A stretch of 64,000 nucleotides of DNA from Mycolicibacterium thermoresistibile (GTDB lineage: Bacteria; Actinomycetota; Actinomycetes; Mycobacteriales; Mycobacteriaceae): contig NZ_LT906483.1 of assembly GCF_900187065.1 (NCBI RefSeq), forward strand, positions 1,488,001 to 1,552,000. Reading direction: 5' to 3'. Shown here piece after piece: positions 8,518 through 17,062 of this stretch. A program made the position numbers and the translations under genes. Numbering within the stretch: position 1 is the first letter of the stretch; each line of letters starts with the position of its first letter. The notes under the pieces are model-generated. The model saw only the letters and a program-made list of their open reading frames with translations. It had not been told where the DNA came from and did no database searches.

Positions 8518-8534
8518 TAGTCAACCTAGTCAAC
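8518..8534. promoter_or_regulatory. Direct repeat TAGTCAAC x2 upstream of the FadE/aldolase operon
   Basis: TAGTCAAC occurs at 8518-8525 and 8527-8534, a 9-base period, 30-46 bases upstream of the leftward FadE start. Read leftward, each unit contains TTGACTA, which could also serve as a -35 box. It does not match the KstR or KstR2 operators of cholesterol catabolism as I know them. It could be a regulator site or nested promoter elements. Confidence 0.4.
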
Positions 8535-8726
8535 TGTGTGGGCCGCATCTCATTGACCCCCCGATCGGATCCGATGCACCCGCCCGGACAGCCCGGCGAG
8601 CACGACGCGCGACCGGATTCCGCCCACGGCTGGGTAGCGTGAACGCATGACGAATCGCGGCGGCCGTTCGGTGGGACGACACGGCCGGGCCACCGACGGG
8701 ACACCGCCCGGGAAGCGGACCGGACG

Positions 8727-9659
8727 ATGCTGATCTGGGACGACGAGGTCGACGTCGTCTGTGTGGGCGGCGGGGTGGCCGCGCTGGCTGCGGCGATCGC
8801 CGCGGTCGAGCTCGGCGGCGAGGTCTACGTGGCCGGCCCCGCCCATCCCCCGGCCGACGGCCCGTTGCCGGAGACGCTCACCGACATCTGGCTGGGGCCG
8901 GACGTGACCGATGCGGAGACGATCCGATACCTGCGGGCACTGTCGGCCGATCTCACCTCGGTGACCCTGGCCCGGGATGCGGTGATTCCGGTGCGTGAAG
9001 TGGTGCCACCGCCACCGTTCGACCCGCGGGGGCAGGTGGAACCGTTCATCGGCAGCAGGTTGCGGGACTGGGCCGGGCAGTGCCTGTCCTCTCCGTACGG
9101 GTTGCTGCACACCCGGGTGTCGGACCGGGGAATGGATACCCTGCACACACCGCAGGCCGAGATCATCGAGGTCAAGGTCGTGGGCAGTTGGCCGGCGGGC
9201 CCGCCGCCGTCGGGCGCCGGGGTGGCCGGATGGTTGGCCGCACAGGCCGAGGACCGGGAGATCGACGTCCATCGTGACGACCGGTTGGAGCGCGTCGTGT
9301 TCGAGGAGGGTGAGGTCGTCGGGGTGGTGCTGACCACCGGCCGGGGACCGCGTGCGGTGCGCGCCCGGCACGGGGTCACCCTGACCCCGACCGTGCCGGT
9401 CGGCGACACCCCGGCCGAGCTCGGACTGCCCCACTACCAGCACGAGATACGGATCGGGCTGGTGAGCCAGACGGCGAGCCGGTTCGGTCGGCTCGAGGTG
9501 CTGACGAGGGCCGGCGGTCTACCGCTACGTGGGCACGTCGCGGATCGGCGGAACCCGGGACCAGCGGACCGCAGGGCGCAGGACCGCCGCATGGCCACCG
9601 TCACCGATCTGTCACGGCGTCGCCGAAAACCGCATCGGTATCCGCCCGCGGGCGAGTAG
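8727..9659 (+). CDS. FAD-binding flavoprotein (fumarate reductase/KstD-like N-domain), unusual C-terminus
   Basis: The N-terminus is a Rossmann FAD fold: DVVCVGGGVAALAAAIAAVELGGEVYVAG with the GxGxxA-type loop at about residues 14-20. This places it near the fumarate reductase/ketosteroid dehydrogenase flavoproteins, but at 310 aa it is much shorter than KstD (about 560 aa) and lacks the second domain. The last 45 residues are Arg-rich and unlike the rest. A different frame from about 9515 gives a more protein-like reading, so a frameshift is possible (see findings). It overlaps the end of convergent dcpA by 48 bases and is divergent from the FadE/aldolase operon. Confidence 0.6.
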   Translation: MLIWDDEVDVVCVGGGVAALAAAIAAVELGGEVYVAGPAHPPADGPLPETLTDIWLGPDVTDAETIRYLRALSADLTSVTLARDAVIPVREVVPPPPFDPRGQVEPFIGSRLRDWAGQCLSSPYGLLHTRVSDRGMDTLHTPQAEIIEVKVVGSWPAGPPPSGAGVAGWLAAQAEDREIDVHRDDRLERVVFEEGEVVGVVLTTGRGPRAVRARHGVTLTPTVPVGDTPAELGLPHYQHEIRIGLVSQTASRFGRLEVLTRAGGLPLRGHVADRRNPGPADRRAQDRRMATVTDLSRRRRKPHRYPPAGE

Positions 9660-11453
9660 TTCCCTCATCTCGTTGGACGGGATCGGCCGGGACAGCAGGA
9701 AGCCCTGCGCCCGGTGACACCCGTGCCGCAGCAGGGTCAGCGCGGCCGCCTCGGTCTCCACCCCCTCCGCGACCAGTTGCAGCCCGAACGCCTCGGCCAG
9801 CGCGATGATCGCCCGCACGATCGCCAGATCACCGGGACTGTTGCCGAGATCCTGCACGAAGCCCTTGTCGATCTTCAGGGTGTCCACGGGCAGCGTCTTG
9901 AGGTGGGACAACACGCTGTAACCGGTTCCGAAGTCGTCGATCGCGACCTGCACCCCGACCTCGTTGAGCCCCTCCAGCGTGATGCGGGTGGTCTTGATGT
10001 CCTGCACCACCACACTCTCGGTGATCTCCAGGCACACCGAGGACCCGTCCAGACCGAACTCGTCGATGATGTCGGCCACCGAGGCGACGAAACCGTCGGT
10101 GACCAGTTGTACCGGCGAGACGTTGATCCGCAGCACCGCGTCGAGTCCGATGCCCTCGGCGCGCCACTTCGCGAATTCGCCGCAGGCGGTGCGCATCACC
10201 CACCGGCCCAGTTCGCCGGCGAGGTTGACCGACTCCGCGACCCCGATGAAGGTGTCGGGCGCGAGCAGACCGCGGGTCGGGTGATGCCACCGCACCAGCG
10301 CCTCGGTTGCCAGGATCTCGCCGGTGCGCATGTCCACCTCCGGCAGGAAATGCAGCAGCAGCGCCTCGTCCTGGATGACGCTCTGGAGGTGGAGTTCGAT
10401 GTCGTTGCGGAACTCGGCTTCCAGCGACATGTCGTCGGTGAACACCGTGATCTGGTTGCCCCCGGCGCTCTTGGCGGTCAGCACCGCCTGATCCGCGCGC
10501 CGCAGCAGGTCCGAGGTGGTGTCCCGTCCGGGAGTACCTTGGGCGACACCGATACTGGCGGTCCGCGTCAGCATCTCGCCGTCGACGCACACCTGCTGCT
10601 GCAGCCGGGACCGGAGCCGGTTCGCCAGCTCCAGGGCGGCGTCGGCGTCCACCGGACCGGAGGGCACCACGACGAATTCGTCGCCGCCGAGCCGGGCGAT
10701 GAGGTCGTCCGGGCCGGCGCCCTCCCGCAACCGTTCGGCGAGCACCCGGATGAACCAGTCGCCGACGGTGTGACCGAGATAGTCGTTGACCGCCTTGAGC
10801 CGGTCCAGGTCGAAGTACAGTGCCGACACCGGTCCCGGTTGGCCCGCGGCGAGCCGGGCGTCCAGATGTGCCAGCAGTGCCCGCCGGTTGTGCAGGCCGG
10901 TGAGGTCATCGTGTTCGGCCAGGTAGCGGAGCCGTTCCTCGGCCTCTACCCGGGCCTGCACCTGCGCGAACAGCGAGGCGATGGCCTTCAGCGCGTTGAG
11001 TTCGTCCGGATGCCACTGCCGGTCGCCGTACTTGACGAATCCGAGCACCCCGGTGGTGATCTCGCCGGAGACCAGCGGCACCGCGGCCACCGTGCTGGCC
11101 GGGACACCGCTGGACTCCTCGATCAGCCGCTGGAACTCGTCGGTCGCCGGTTCCGGACGGAAGATGTGGATCTCCTTGGCGTGTTCCGCAAGCGCGAACA
11201 CCGGGTCGGCGCCCTCGAAGTGCACCACGCCGATGGGGTCGGGATCCGGGACGTTCTCCCGCACCGGCCATTCGGCGATCAGCTTCGATGCACGGATCTC
11301 GTGGTCGTTGTGCCGCAGGAAACTGAAGTCGAGTTCGAAGGCCCGCACCAGATCGGCGAGCACCCGCCGACTGACGTCCCTGGCGGTGGCGGCGTCCGCG
11401 GCCATCAGTTTGGTCGCTACGCCGGTCACGAGGAGATCGAGTTCAGTCGACAC
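9612..11453 (-). CDS. dcpA: Bifunctional diguanylate cyclase/phosphodiesterase (GAF-GGDEF-EAL)
   Basis: This 613-aa enzyme makes and degrades cyclic di-GMP. A GAF sensor domain spans residues 1-165. A GGDEF domain follows with an intact GGDEF signature at 256-260. An EAL domain follows with EAL at 384-386 plus DDFGTGYS, KIDKGFV and EGVE, so both activities look possible. The inhibitory I-site RxxD is degraded: the Arg position is Gly (GPDD before LIARLGGDEF). Length and domain order match M. smegmatis DcpA and M. tuberculosis Rv1354c. The GTG start at 11453 overlaps the moeY stop by 11 bases, so translation is probably coupled. Confidence 0.93.
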   Translation of the reverse strand: MSTELDLLVTGVATKLMAADAATARDVSRRVLADLVRAFELDFSFLRHNDHEIRASKLIAEWPVRENVPDPDPIGVVHFEGADPVFALAEHAKEIHIFRPEPATDEFQRLIEESSGVPASTVAAVPLVSGEITTGVLGFVKYGDRQWHPDELNALKAIASLFAQVQARVEAEERLRYLAEHDDLTGLHNRRALLAHLDARLAAGQPGPVSALYFDLDRLKAVNDYLGHTVGDWFIRVLAERLREGAGPDDLIARLGGDEFVVVPSGPVDADAALELANRLRSRLQQQVCVDGEMLTRTASIGVAQGTPGRDTTSDLLRRADQAVLTAKSAGGNQITVFTDDMSLEAEFRNDIELHLQSVIQDEALLLHFLPEVDMRTGEILATEALVRWHHPTRGLLAPDTFIGVAESVNLAGELGRWVMRTACGEFAKWRAEGIGLDAVLRINVSPVQLVTDGFVASVADIIDEFGLDGSSVCLEITESVVVQDIKTTRITLEGLNEVGVQVAIDDFGTGYSVLSHLKTLPVDTLKIDKGFVQDLGNSPGDLAIVRAIIALAEAFGLQLVAEGVETEAAALTLLRHGCHRAQGFLLSRPIPSNEMRELLARGRIPMRFSATP

Positions 11454-13659
11454 CGATGCCTCCCGACCGCCGGCGGCTGCGCACCGACGCCGGCGGCGCC
11501 TCGAACAAGCGGAACACGATGATCTGCGATTCGCCGCGCCGGGTGCCGGCGAGGTCGTGGAACTCGCGTCGCAGGTTCACCAGTGACGACGCGAAACGTG
11601 GTGACAGAGCCCGTAGTTCGTCCTCCTCATGGGCGTAGAGAAACAGCGGTGAGACCGGGTGCACCGCGAGCCCGCGCTGCTGCGCGCGGATCCACACCGC
11701 TTCCAGCGCCGAACCGCCCCGCAGATAGTCGGCCGGCTCCCGGCCCTCGACGGTCACCACCGCCAGTGCGGAACTGGACCGGATCCGCTCCCGGGTGTAG
11801 TCGCCCAGCGCGTCGCCGGCATCCCACTCGGTGAGCGCGGTCATCACGTCCGGGCGGCGGAGGATGTCGAGGACCGCGAGCTGGCCGGGGTCGAGTTCCA
11901 TGGCCCAGATGTCGATCCCGCTGTCCGGGTCCGGGTCGCCCGGCCAGCGCAGCTCGGCGATCATCTCGGCGTGCAGCCGCGGGGTCAGATACCGGATCCG
12001 GTCGGTGGCGGCGATGATCGACGCGGCGGTGTCGAGTTCGGCCGGGCCGGTCAGCAGCCGCAGCCGCGCACCCTGCCGGTCGGCGGCGGCATCGAGCAGG
12101 GCGACGGTCTCGTCGTCGATCGGGGCGGCGCGCCCCTTGCGGCGGTTGGTCTCCCGCAGCAGCATCGGGCGGTACAGCTCGGCCAGTCCCGCCAGGTCGG
12201 CCGGGTCGTCGGGGCGGTGCGCGTCGCGCAGCCGGATGACCGCGTGGGGCACCGCGCCCCCGCCGTCGCCGGAACCATCGCCGAACTCGACGGCGACCGA
12301 ACGGCCGGCGGCCGCGGCCGCCACCCGGGCGTTGAACACCGCGGCGCCGAGCGCCACCGTGCTGGCGCGGAACCCGAGGTCCAGCAGCGAGCTGCGATCC
12401 CGGTCCAGCCGCAGGGTGATGGAGTCCGGCCCGGTCTGCACGGTCCAGGGCTGCGCGTTGCCGGCCGACGGCGCCCGCACCACCGCGGCGGCCATCCGCG
12501 CCATGACGGCCCCTGTCGCCCCTGTCGCCTCTGTCGCCCCTGTCGCCTCGTTCATCTCGGTCGGAGCGGGGCCGGTCGGCGGATCGGGGGCGCGGTCCGG
12601 CTGCCGGTCGGGGGGACGCGACGCCGGGGTGGTGAGCTTCTCCAGCGCGTCGTCGACGTCGATGCGGACCCGCCCGGAGGGCAGCGGTTCACCCAACCCG
12701 ATCCTGCGCACCGCCTTGGCGATGGTGGCCGCGCCGAGGGTCACCTCGGAGGCCAGCTGCGGCCAGGTGGACAGGGTCCGGCCGACCTCGACCATCGATG
12801 CCGCGCCCCGCGCGGACAGCTTCGTCGCCTCCAGGATGTTCAGGACATGAGGCACCTTGTCCTTGCTGGGCAGATCCGCCAGCGCCGCCGTGTCGACATC
12901 GCCGAGCAGACCGTGCAGGATCGGCCGGTCCGGTTCCAGATCGAACCGTTCGACGTCGATCAGCCCGTGGTCACTGGTCGCCATCAGCACCGGCAGGCTG
13001 CGCGCCTTGGCCGCCTGCCGCACCGCGATCTTCATGTCCAGTGAATCGCATTCCTCGACCACGATGTCCAGCCCGTCGAGGAAGGTGTCGATGTTGTCCT
13101 CGGTGAGACCGGCTGTGAAGGTCTGCACCCGCAGGTAGGGGTCGAGTTCGGCGATCCGCCGGGCCGCCGCGGTGGCCTTGTTGACGCCGAGATCGAACAC
13201 CGTGGCGGGCACCCGGTTGAGGTTGGTCAGCTCCAGTTCGTCGAAGTCGGCCAACCGCAGTTCTCCGCAGACGCCCTCCATGGCCAGCATGTGCGCCACC
13301 GCGTGGCCCACGCTCAGTCCGACGATCCCGATCCTCAGTTGACCGAGCCGGTCCTGCTCGGCCCGGGTGATCAGGTTGCGGTTGCGGTCGAACCGTATCC
13401 GGCGGAACGTCTCCGGATCCAGGACTGCCACCACCGCCCGCCGCCACGGGTAGTACGCCCAATACCGTGATGCGGTGGCCTCGTCCGGTTGCGGAGCATC
13501 GAGCAGCCCCGCGCTCGTCGCCGCCTGCCGATCGCGGTGATCGATGACCTCGATCGCGGGGTCGTTGCGGAGTTCGGTGAGAATACGCCGGTCGGCGTCG
13601 TCGGTGCTGTCGAGGATTTGTGCGGAACCCCGGTGGGCGGCGGCGACCGTGTGACTCAA
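11443..13659 (-). CDS. moeY: MoeY-like ThiF/E1 adenylyltransferase-nitroreductase fusion
   Basis: This 738-aa protein has two parts. The N-terminal half is a ThiF/MoeB/E1-like adenylating domain: RIGIVGLSVGHAVAHML for nucleotide binding and ADFDELELTNLNR, the E1-type Asp/Arg motif. After an Ala/Thr/Gly-rich linker near residue 370-385 comes a nitroreductase-like FMN domain with RAPSAGNAQPW. This architecture matches Rv1355c (MoeY), named for molybdopterin synthesis, but a nitroreductase fusion does not fit a simple MoeB role, so the reaction is unknown. The start is TTG at 13659 with a weak ribosome site. It sits between an acyltransferase-like gene and dcpA in one leftward operon. Confidence 0.82.
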   Translation of the reverse strand: MSHTVAAAHRGSAQILDSTDDADRRILTELRNDPAIEVIDHRDRQAATSAGLLDAPQPDEATASRYWAYYPWRRAVVAVLDPETFRRIRFDRNRNLITRAEQDRLGQLRIGIVGLSVGHAVAHMLAMEGVCGELRLADFDELELTNLNRVPATVFDLGVNKATAAARRIAELDPYLRVQTFTAGLTEDNIDTFLDGLDIVVEECDSLDMKIAVRQAAKARSLPVLMATSDHGLIDVERFDLEPDRPILHGLLGDVDTAALADLPSKDKVPHVLNILEATKLSARGAASMVEVGRTLSTWPQLASEVTLGAATIAKAVRRIGLGEPLPSGRVRIDVDDALEKLTTPASRPPDRQPDRAPDPPTGPAPTEMNEATGATEATGATGAVMARMAAAVVRAPSAGNAQPWTVQTGPDSITLRLDRDRSSLLDLGFRASTVALGAAVFNARVAAAAAGRSVAVEFGDGSGDGGGAVPHAVIRLRDAHRPDDPADLAGLAELYRPMLLRETNRRKGRAAPIDDETVALLDAAADRQGARLRLLTGPAELDTAASIIAATDRIRYLTPRLHAEMIAELRWPGDPDPDSGIDIWAMELDPGQLAVLDILRRPDVMTALTEWDAGDALGDYTRERIRSSSALAVVTVEGREPADYLRGGSALEAVWIRAQQRGLAVHPVSPLFLYAHEEDELRALSPRFASSLVNLRREFHDLAGTRRGESQIIVFRLFEAPPASVRSRRRSGGIGVD
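12512..12547. repeat. moeY: Four 9-bp tandem repeats inside moeY (linker)
   Basis: Four in-frame units of CCTGTCGCC (one starts with T) lie at 12512-12547. Read leftward they encode alternating Gly-Ala-Thr/Glu tripeptides in the linker between the ThiF and nitroreductase domains. The repeat keeps the frame at any copy number, so its length could vary between strains without breaking the protein. Confidence 0.8.
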
Positions 13660-13727
13660 TTCAGTTCCCAGGCCTCACTGTTGGCGTTGCGGTTTCGTTC
13701 CGGCGGCGCTGTTCCGTTCCGGCGGGG

Positions 13728-14480
13728 CTATTGGGTTCCGGCGGCGGCGGCGACGTCGCGGTGCGCGTCGAGCAGTGCCGACAGGCTGCTCATCTCGGCC
13801 ACCATCTTGGCAGCCTGTTCGGGCGTCGCGTAGTTGATGAAGTTCGACCGGTCCCACCACATCATCTTGGTTCGGTACCGGTCGTCCGGATACGGGGTGG
13901 CGGGAATCCTCGACGCCACCACGCCGCCCGAGGAGCGCCACCGGCCCAGCACATGGCTGGCCGCGGTCGCCATCAGGAACTGGACGTTCAGCACGGTCAT
14001 CGTCGGATAGGCGGTGCGAGCCAGGACGTCGGCGAGCAGGGGGCTCCGATCGCGGTCACCGTCGGCCCACGCCGACTTCATCTCCACCACGCCGAAGGGT
14101 AGTCGATCGGTGATCATCTTGCGTACCGCGGACTCTCCGGGCTGACCCGCCCACTCCACCACGGCGTGCGACTCGTCGGCGGACCGCAGCGGCCGGGTCG
14201 CGCGCAAACCGCCGATCACGCACCCGTCCCTGTCGACCGCGGCAAAGAAGACACTGGTATCCCACCCCGGCTTCACCGCCTCCAGATCGAGCGCTTTCTC
14301 GGCGCCGTACTTGCGGTAACTGCGGGCCGCCCCATCGAGGTAGTCCAACCACAACTCGCGATCCAGTGCCGGCTGGGACATCACCAATGTGCATTCCGCG
14401 TCCGGGTCCCACCAGCTGATCCCGGTGGGGAGCGCATATTCGCCGAAGGTATCGCCATCCAGTTGAGCAGCGGAGGTCAT
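13728..14480 (-). CDS. N-acyltransferase-like protein (GNAT/autoinducer-synthase-like), Rv1356c-like position
   Basis: This 250-aa protein is not firmly recognised. The middle segment, FFAAVDRDGCVIGGLRATRPL, then ESHAVVEWAG and FGVVEMKSAWADGD, has the beta-strand/acidic-loop rhythm of the acyl-homoserine-lactone synthase branch of the GNAT fold (substrate strand, V-E-W, then ELKGAW-like strand). The N-terminus contains WWDPDAECTLV. An acyltransferase using acyl-CoA or acyl-carrier protein is my best guess, at low certainty. ATG 14480 has AGGA five bases upstream. It heads the leftward operon with moeY (68-base gap) and dcpA. The upstream DNA is unusually AT-rich for this genome. Confidence 0.45.
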   Translation of the reverse strand: MTSAAQLDGDTFGEYALPTGISWWDPDAECTLVMSQPALDRELWLDYLDGAARSYRKYGAEKALDLEAVKPGWDTSVFFAAVDRDGCVIGGLRATRPLRSADESHAVVEWAGQPGESAVRKMITDRLPFGVVEMKSAWADGDRDRSPLLADVLARTAYPTMTVLNVQFLMATAASHVLGRWRSSGGVVASRIPATPYPDDRYRTKMMWWDRSNFINYATPEQAAKMVAEMSSLSALLDAHRDVAAAAGTQ

Positions 14481-15156
14481 TTGTCCTATCTCTTCTCTGT
14501 TCGGCGGCCGGCGCAGAACTCGCCGACCGCATTTGCATTGGCCGTACCCGGTTAGTGGTAAGAATTCGCCATATCAGTATCCGATGTCGAGTCGTGATAT
14601 CACAGCTAGCGCGCTGATCTTGTCCGGTAGTGTCATCCTCCGTTCATTGCGCCGACGCCGAAGTCGCCCTGCCAAGTCGAAACTGGCAATCCCGCACCGA
14701 AATATATTGCCTGTATGAGGGTGGTGTAGCCGGAATTCTGGCGAAGTTACGAGCGAAATATCCGGGCATCTCCGAGTGGCCTTCGTTCCAATTCGATAAT
14801 TTTGCTATCCGATCATCGGGCCAGTTCTGACGAGAACTTCGGCTCCGAGCAGGGTGATCGCGGTGACCGCCGTTCTGGTTACTGCCGAGTATGAATTCCC
14901 GGGCCGGTCCGCTCCCAATCACGACGGCTCGCGGTGGTCGGTCAGCGAATTGCGGCCCTCATGCGGCCGCGCGGGGCCGGGAGGACGAGAATTTGCCCCC
15001 CTGTCAGGTTCGGCCCTGCCGCGTTCGGCCCCGTGAGGTTCGGCCCGCTCGCCGCGGCCCGGAGGCGCGGGTATGAGCGCCGCAGCGTTGTGGCACTGTG
15101 ATGAGCCGTGGGGGCGAGCCGCGAGGCCGACCCCGTCGAGGTGAGAGGAGAGTGCG
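14481..15156. other. 676-base intergenic region, AT-rich in its left half
   Basis: No convincing gene is seen. Bases about 14540-14850 are visibly AT-richer than the surroundings (for example GATATCACAG, AAATATATTGCC, GATAATTTTGC), and short open frames there lack ribosome sites and GC3 bias. The stretch 15000-15060 returns to high G+C and holds three copies of GTTCGGCCC. The region must carry the promoter of the leftward acyltransferase-moeY-dcpA operon and of the rightward hydratase, which has GAGAGGAGAG before its ATG. Confidence 0.6.
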
Positions 15157-15609
15157 ATGAAGGTGTTCAACGGCATCGAGGAGCTGGCGGCGGCCGAGGG
15201 CACCCAGTTGGGCCCGACCGATTGGCTGGAGATCACCCAGGAGCGGGTGAATCTCTTCGCCGACGCCACCGGTGACCATCAGTGGATCCACGTCGATCCG
15301 GACCGTGCCGCCAAGGGTCCGTTCGGGGGCACCATCGCGCACGGTCTGCTCACCTTGTCATTGCTGCCGTATTTCTCGCAACAGATGTACCGCGTGGACA
15401 ACGTCAAGATGGCGATCAACTACGGCTACAACAAGGTGCGCTTCATTAACCCGGTCAAGGTCGGCGCCAGGCTGCGCGGCCGCACCGAGATCACCAAGGT
15501 CGACCGCCTCGACGGCGCGGTGCAGGCGACGATGACCACCACCGTGGAGATCGAGGGCGAGGAGAAGCCGGCGGCGGTGGCCGAATCGATCGTCCGCATC
15601 ATCGGCTGA
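15157..15609 (+). CDS. htdZ: R-specific enoyl-CoA hydratase (MaoC/HtdZ type)
   Basis: This 150-aa single hot-dog protein adds water to trans-2-enoyl-CoA to give (R)-3-hydroxyacyl-CoA. The hydratase-2 motif FADATGDHQWIHVDPDRA is complete, with catalytic Asp40 and His45. GTIAHGLLTLSLLP and INYGYNKVRF complete the substrate tunnel signature. Length and motif spacing match Rv0130 (HtdZ) of M. tuberculosis as I remember it. It is a lone gene with a strong ribosome site. It could also supply the hydration step that the nearby FadE-aldolase operon lacks (inference). Confidence 0.9.
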   Translation: MKVFNGIEELAAAEGTQLGPTDWLEITQERVNLFADATGDHQWIHVDPDRAAKGPFGGTIAHGLLTLSLLPYFSQQMYRVDNVKMAINYGYNKVRFINPVKVGARLRGRTEITKVDRLDGAVQATMTTTVEIEGEEKPAAVAESIVRIIG

Positions 15610-15630
15610 CCCGCGCCGCACCTCACCGCC

Positions 15631-15670
15631 GTTGACGCGTGTCAGACAGCGTTGACTCTCGTCAAACAAC
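15631..15670. promoter_or_regulatory. Two 20-bp direct repeats with internal dyads (operator pair)
   Basis: Repeat 1 is GTTGACgcgtGTCAgACAgC (15631-15650) and repeat 2 is GTTGACtctcGTCAaACAaC (15651-15670), matching at 14 of 20 bases. Each is itself a dyad; the second contains the perfect inverted repeat TTGAC-tctc-GTCAA. They end 39 bases before the GTG of the monooxygenase gene. The arrangement suggests two dimers of a TetR- or MarR-like repressor. TTGAC may also serve as -35. Confidence 0.6.
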
Positions 15671-15709
15671 GCTGTTAGTGTCCCGCATCACAGTGGCGTG
15701 AGGAGTGCG

Positions 15710-17062
15710 GTGAAACGTCGATATCCCCGGACCGCCGTCATCGGCGCGGGAATCAGCGGCCTGACGGCCGGGAAGATGCTCAAGGACTACGGGGTTCCGT
15801 ACACCACCTTCGAGTTGTCCGACCGCATCGGCGGCAACTGGGCGTTCGGCAACCCCAACGGGCACAGCAGCGCGTACCGGTCGCTGCACATCGACACCTC
15901 CAAGCACCGGCTGTCCTTCAAGGACTTCCCGATGCCCGAGCACTACCCGGCCTTTCCGCACCACTCGGAGATCAAGGCCTACCTGGACTCCTACGCCGAG
16001 GCGTTCGGACTGCTGGACAACATCGAGTTCAACAACGGCGTGGTGCACGCCCGGCTCGACGACGGGGGCGGCTGGCTGATCGAGGATCAGTCGGGCGCCA
16101 CCCGCGAGTTCGATCTGCTGGTGGTCGGCAACGGGCATCACTGGGATCCGCGATACCCGGACTTCCCGGGGACGTTCACCGGCGAGACGATCCACTCGCA
16201 CCACTACATCGACCCGGCGACGCCGCTCGACCTGACCGGTAAGCGCATCCTGGTGGTCGGACTGGGCAACAGCGCCGCCGACATCACCGTCGAGCTGTCG
16301 TCGCGGGCCCTGCGGAACAAGGTCACGCTGTCCACCCGCAGCAGCGCCTGGATCGTGCCGAAGTACATCGCCGGTCAGCCCGGCGACAAACTGTGGCGCA
16401 CCACGCCGTACCTCCCGCTGTCCTGGCAGCGCAAGGCGATGCAACTGGTGGCGCCGCTGCTGGGCACCGATCCGACGATGTACGGGCTGCCGCCTGCCAA
16501 TCACAAGCTGTTCGAGGCGCACCCCACCCAGTCGGTGGAGTTGCCGCTGCGCCTGGGTTCCGGGGACGTGATCCCCAAACCCAATGTCTCCCGGCTGGAC
16601 GGCGCCACCGTTCATTTCGAGGACGGCACCAGCGACGACTTCGACGCCATCATCTACGCGACCGGATACAACATCACGTTCCCGTTCTTCGACCCGGATT
16701 TCATCAGCGCGCCCGACAATCACATCCGGCTCTACAAACGGATGTTCAAGCCCGGTGTCGAGAACCTGGTGTTCATCGGGTTCGCTCAGGCGGTTCCGAC
16801 GTTGTTCCCGTTCGTGGAATGCCAGTCCCGGCTGATGGCCGCCTATGCGGTGGGCCGGTATGCGCTGCCACCGGTCGACGAGATGGAACGGGTCATCGAC
16901 GCCGATCAGCAGTTGCACGCCGGGCACTGCATCGACCGGCCGCGCCACACCCAGCAGGTCGACTACTTCTATTACGAACACGACCTGCGGACCCGGGAAC
17001 TGCCGGCGGGGTTGAAGCGGGCCGGGCACACCGCGCCGCGACGGACGCCGGTGGCGCTGTGA
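15710..17062 (+). CDS. Flavin-containing monooxygenase (FMO class B)
   Basis: This 450-aa FAD/NADPH monooxygenase has an FAD Rossmann motif GAGISG (residues 12-17), an NADPH Rossmann motif GLGNSA (184-189), and the FMO fingerprint FxGxxxHxxxY as FTGETIHSHHY (156-166). The late motif ATGYN is also present. Substrates are soft nucleophiles or ketones (Baeyer-Villiger chemistry is possible). GTG 15710 is chosen because AGGAG at 15701-15705 fits it; a GTG at 15698 is the longer alternative. The stop overlaps the start of an alpha/beta hydrolase (GTGA), so oxidation to an ester followed by hydrolysis is a reasonable pair. Confidence 0.88.
   Translation: MKRRYPRTAVIGAGISGLTAGKMLKDYGVPYTTFELSDRIGGNWAFGNPNGHSSAYRSLHIDTSKHRLSFKDFPMPEHYPAFPHHSEIKAYLDSYAEAFGLLDNIEFNNGVVHARLDDGGGWLIEDQSGATREFDLLVVGNGHHWDPRYPDFPGTFTGETIHSHHYIDPATPLDLTGKRILVVGLGNSAADITVELSSRALRNKVTLSTRSSAWIVPKYIAGQPGDKLWRTTPYLPLSWQRKAMQLVAPLLGTDPTMYGLPPANHKLFEAHPTQSVELPLRLGSGDVIPKPNVSRLDGATVHFEDGTSDDFDAIIYATGYNITFPFFDPDFISAPDNHIRLYKRMFKPGVENLVFIGFAQAVPTLFPFVECQSRLMAAYAVGRYALPPVDEMERVIDADQQLHAGHCIDRPRHTQQVDYFYYEHDLRTRELPAGLKRAGHTAPRRTPVAL

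Noticed and set aside
8489-8726. KstR/KstR2 operator upstream of the FadE-aldolase operon
   Set aside because: The remembered KstR (AAC/GTT arms) and KstR2 (CAAG/CTTG arms) dyads are not found; only the TAGTCAAC direct repeat is present.
13690-13745. GTTCCGGCGG occurring three times between acyltransferase and moeY genes
   Set aside because: Irregular spacing and GC-rich composition; it gives no clear hairpin or operator.
14630-14922. Short open frames in the AT-rich intergenic region
   Set aside because: Low G+C codons, no ribosome sites and overlapping frames on both strands; not supported as genes.
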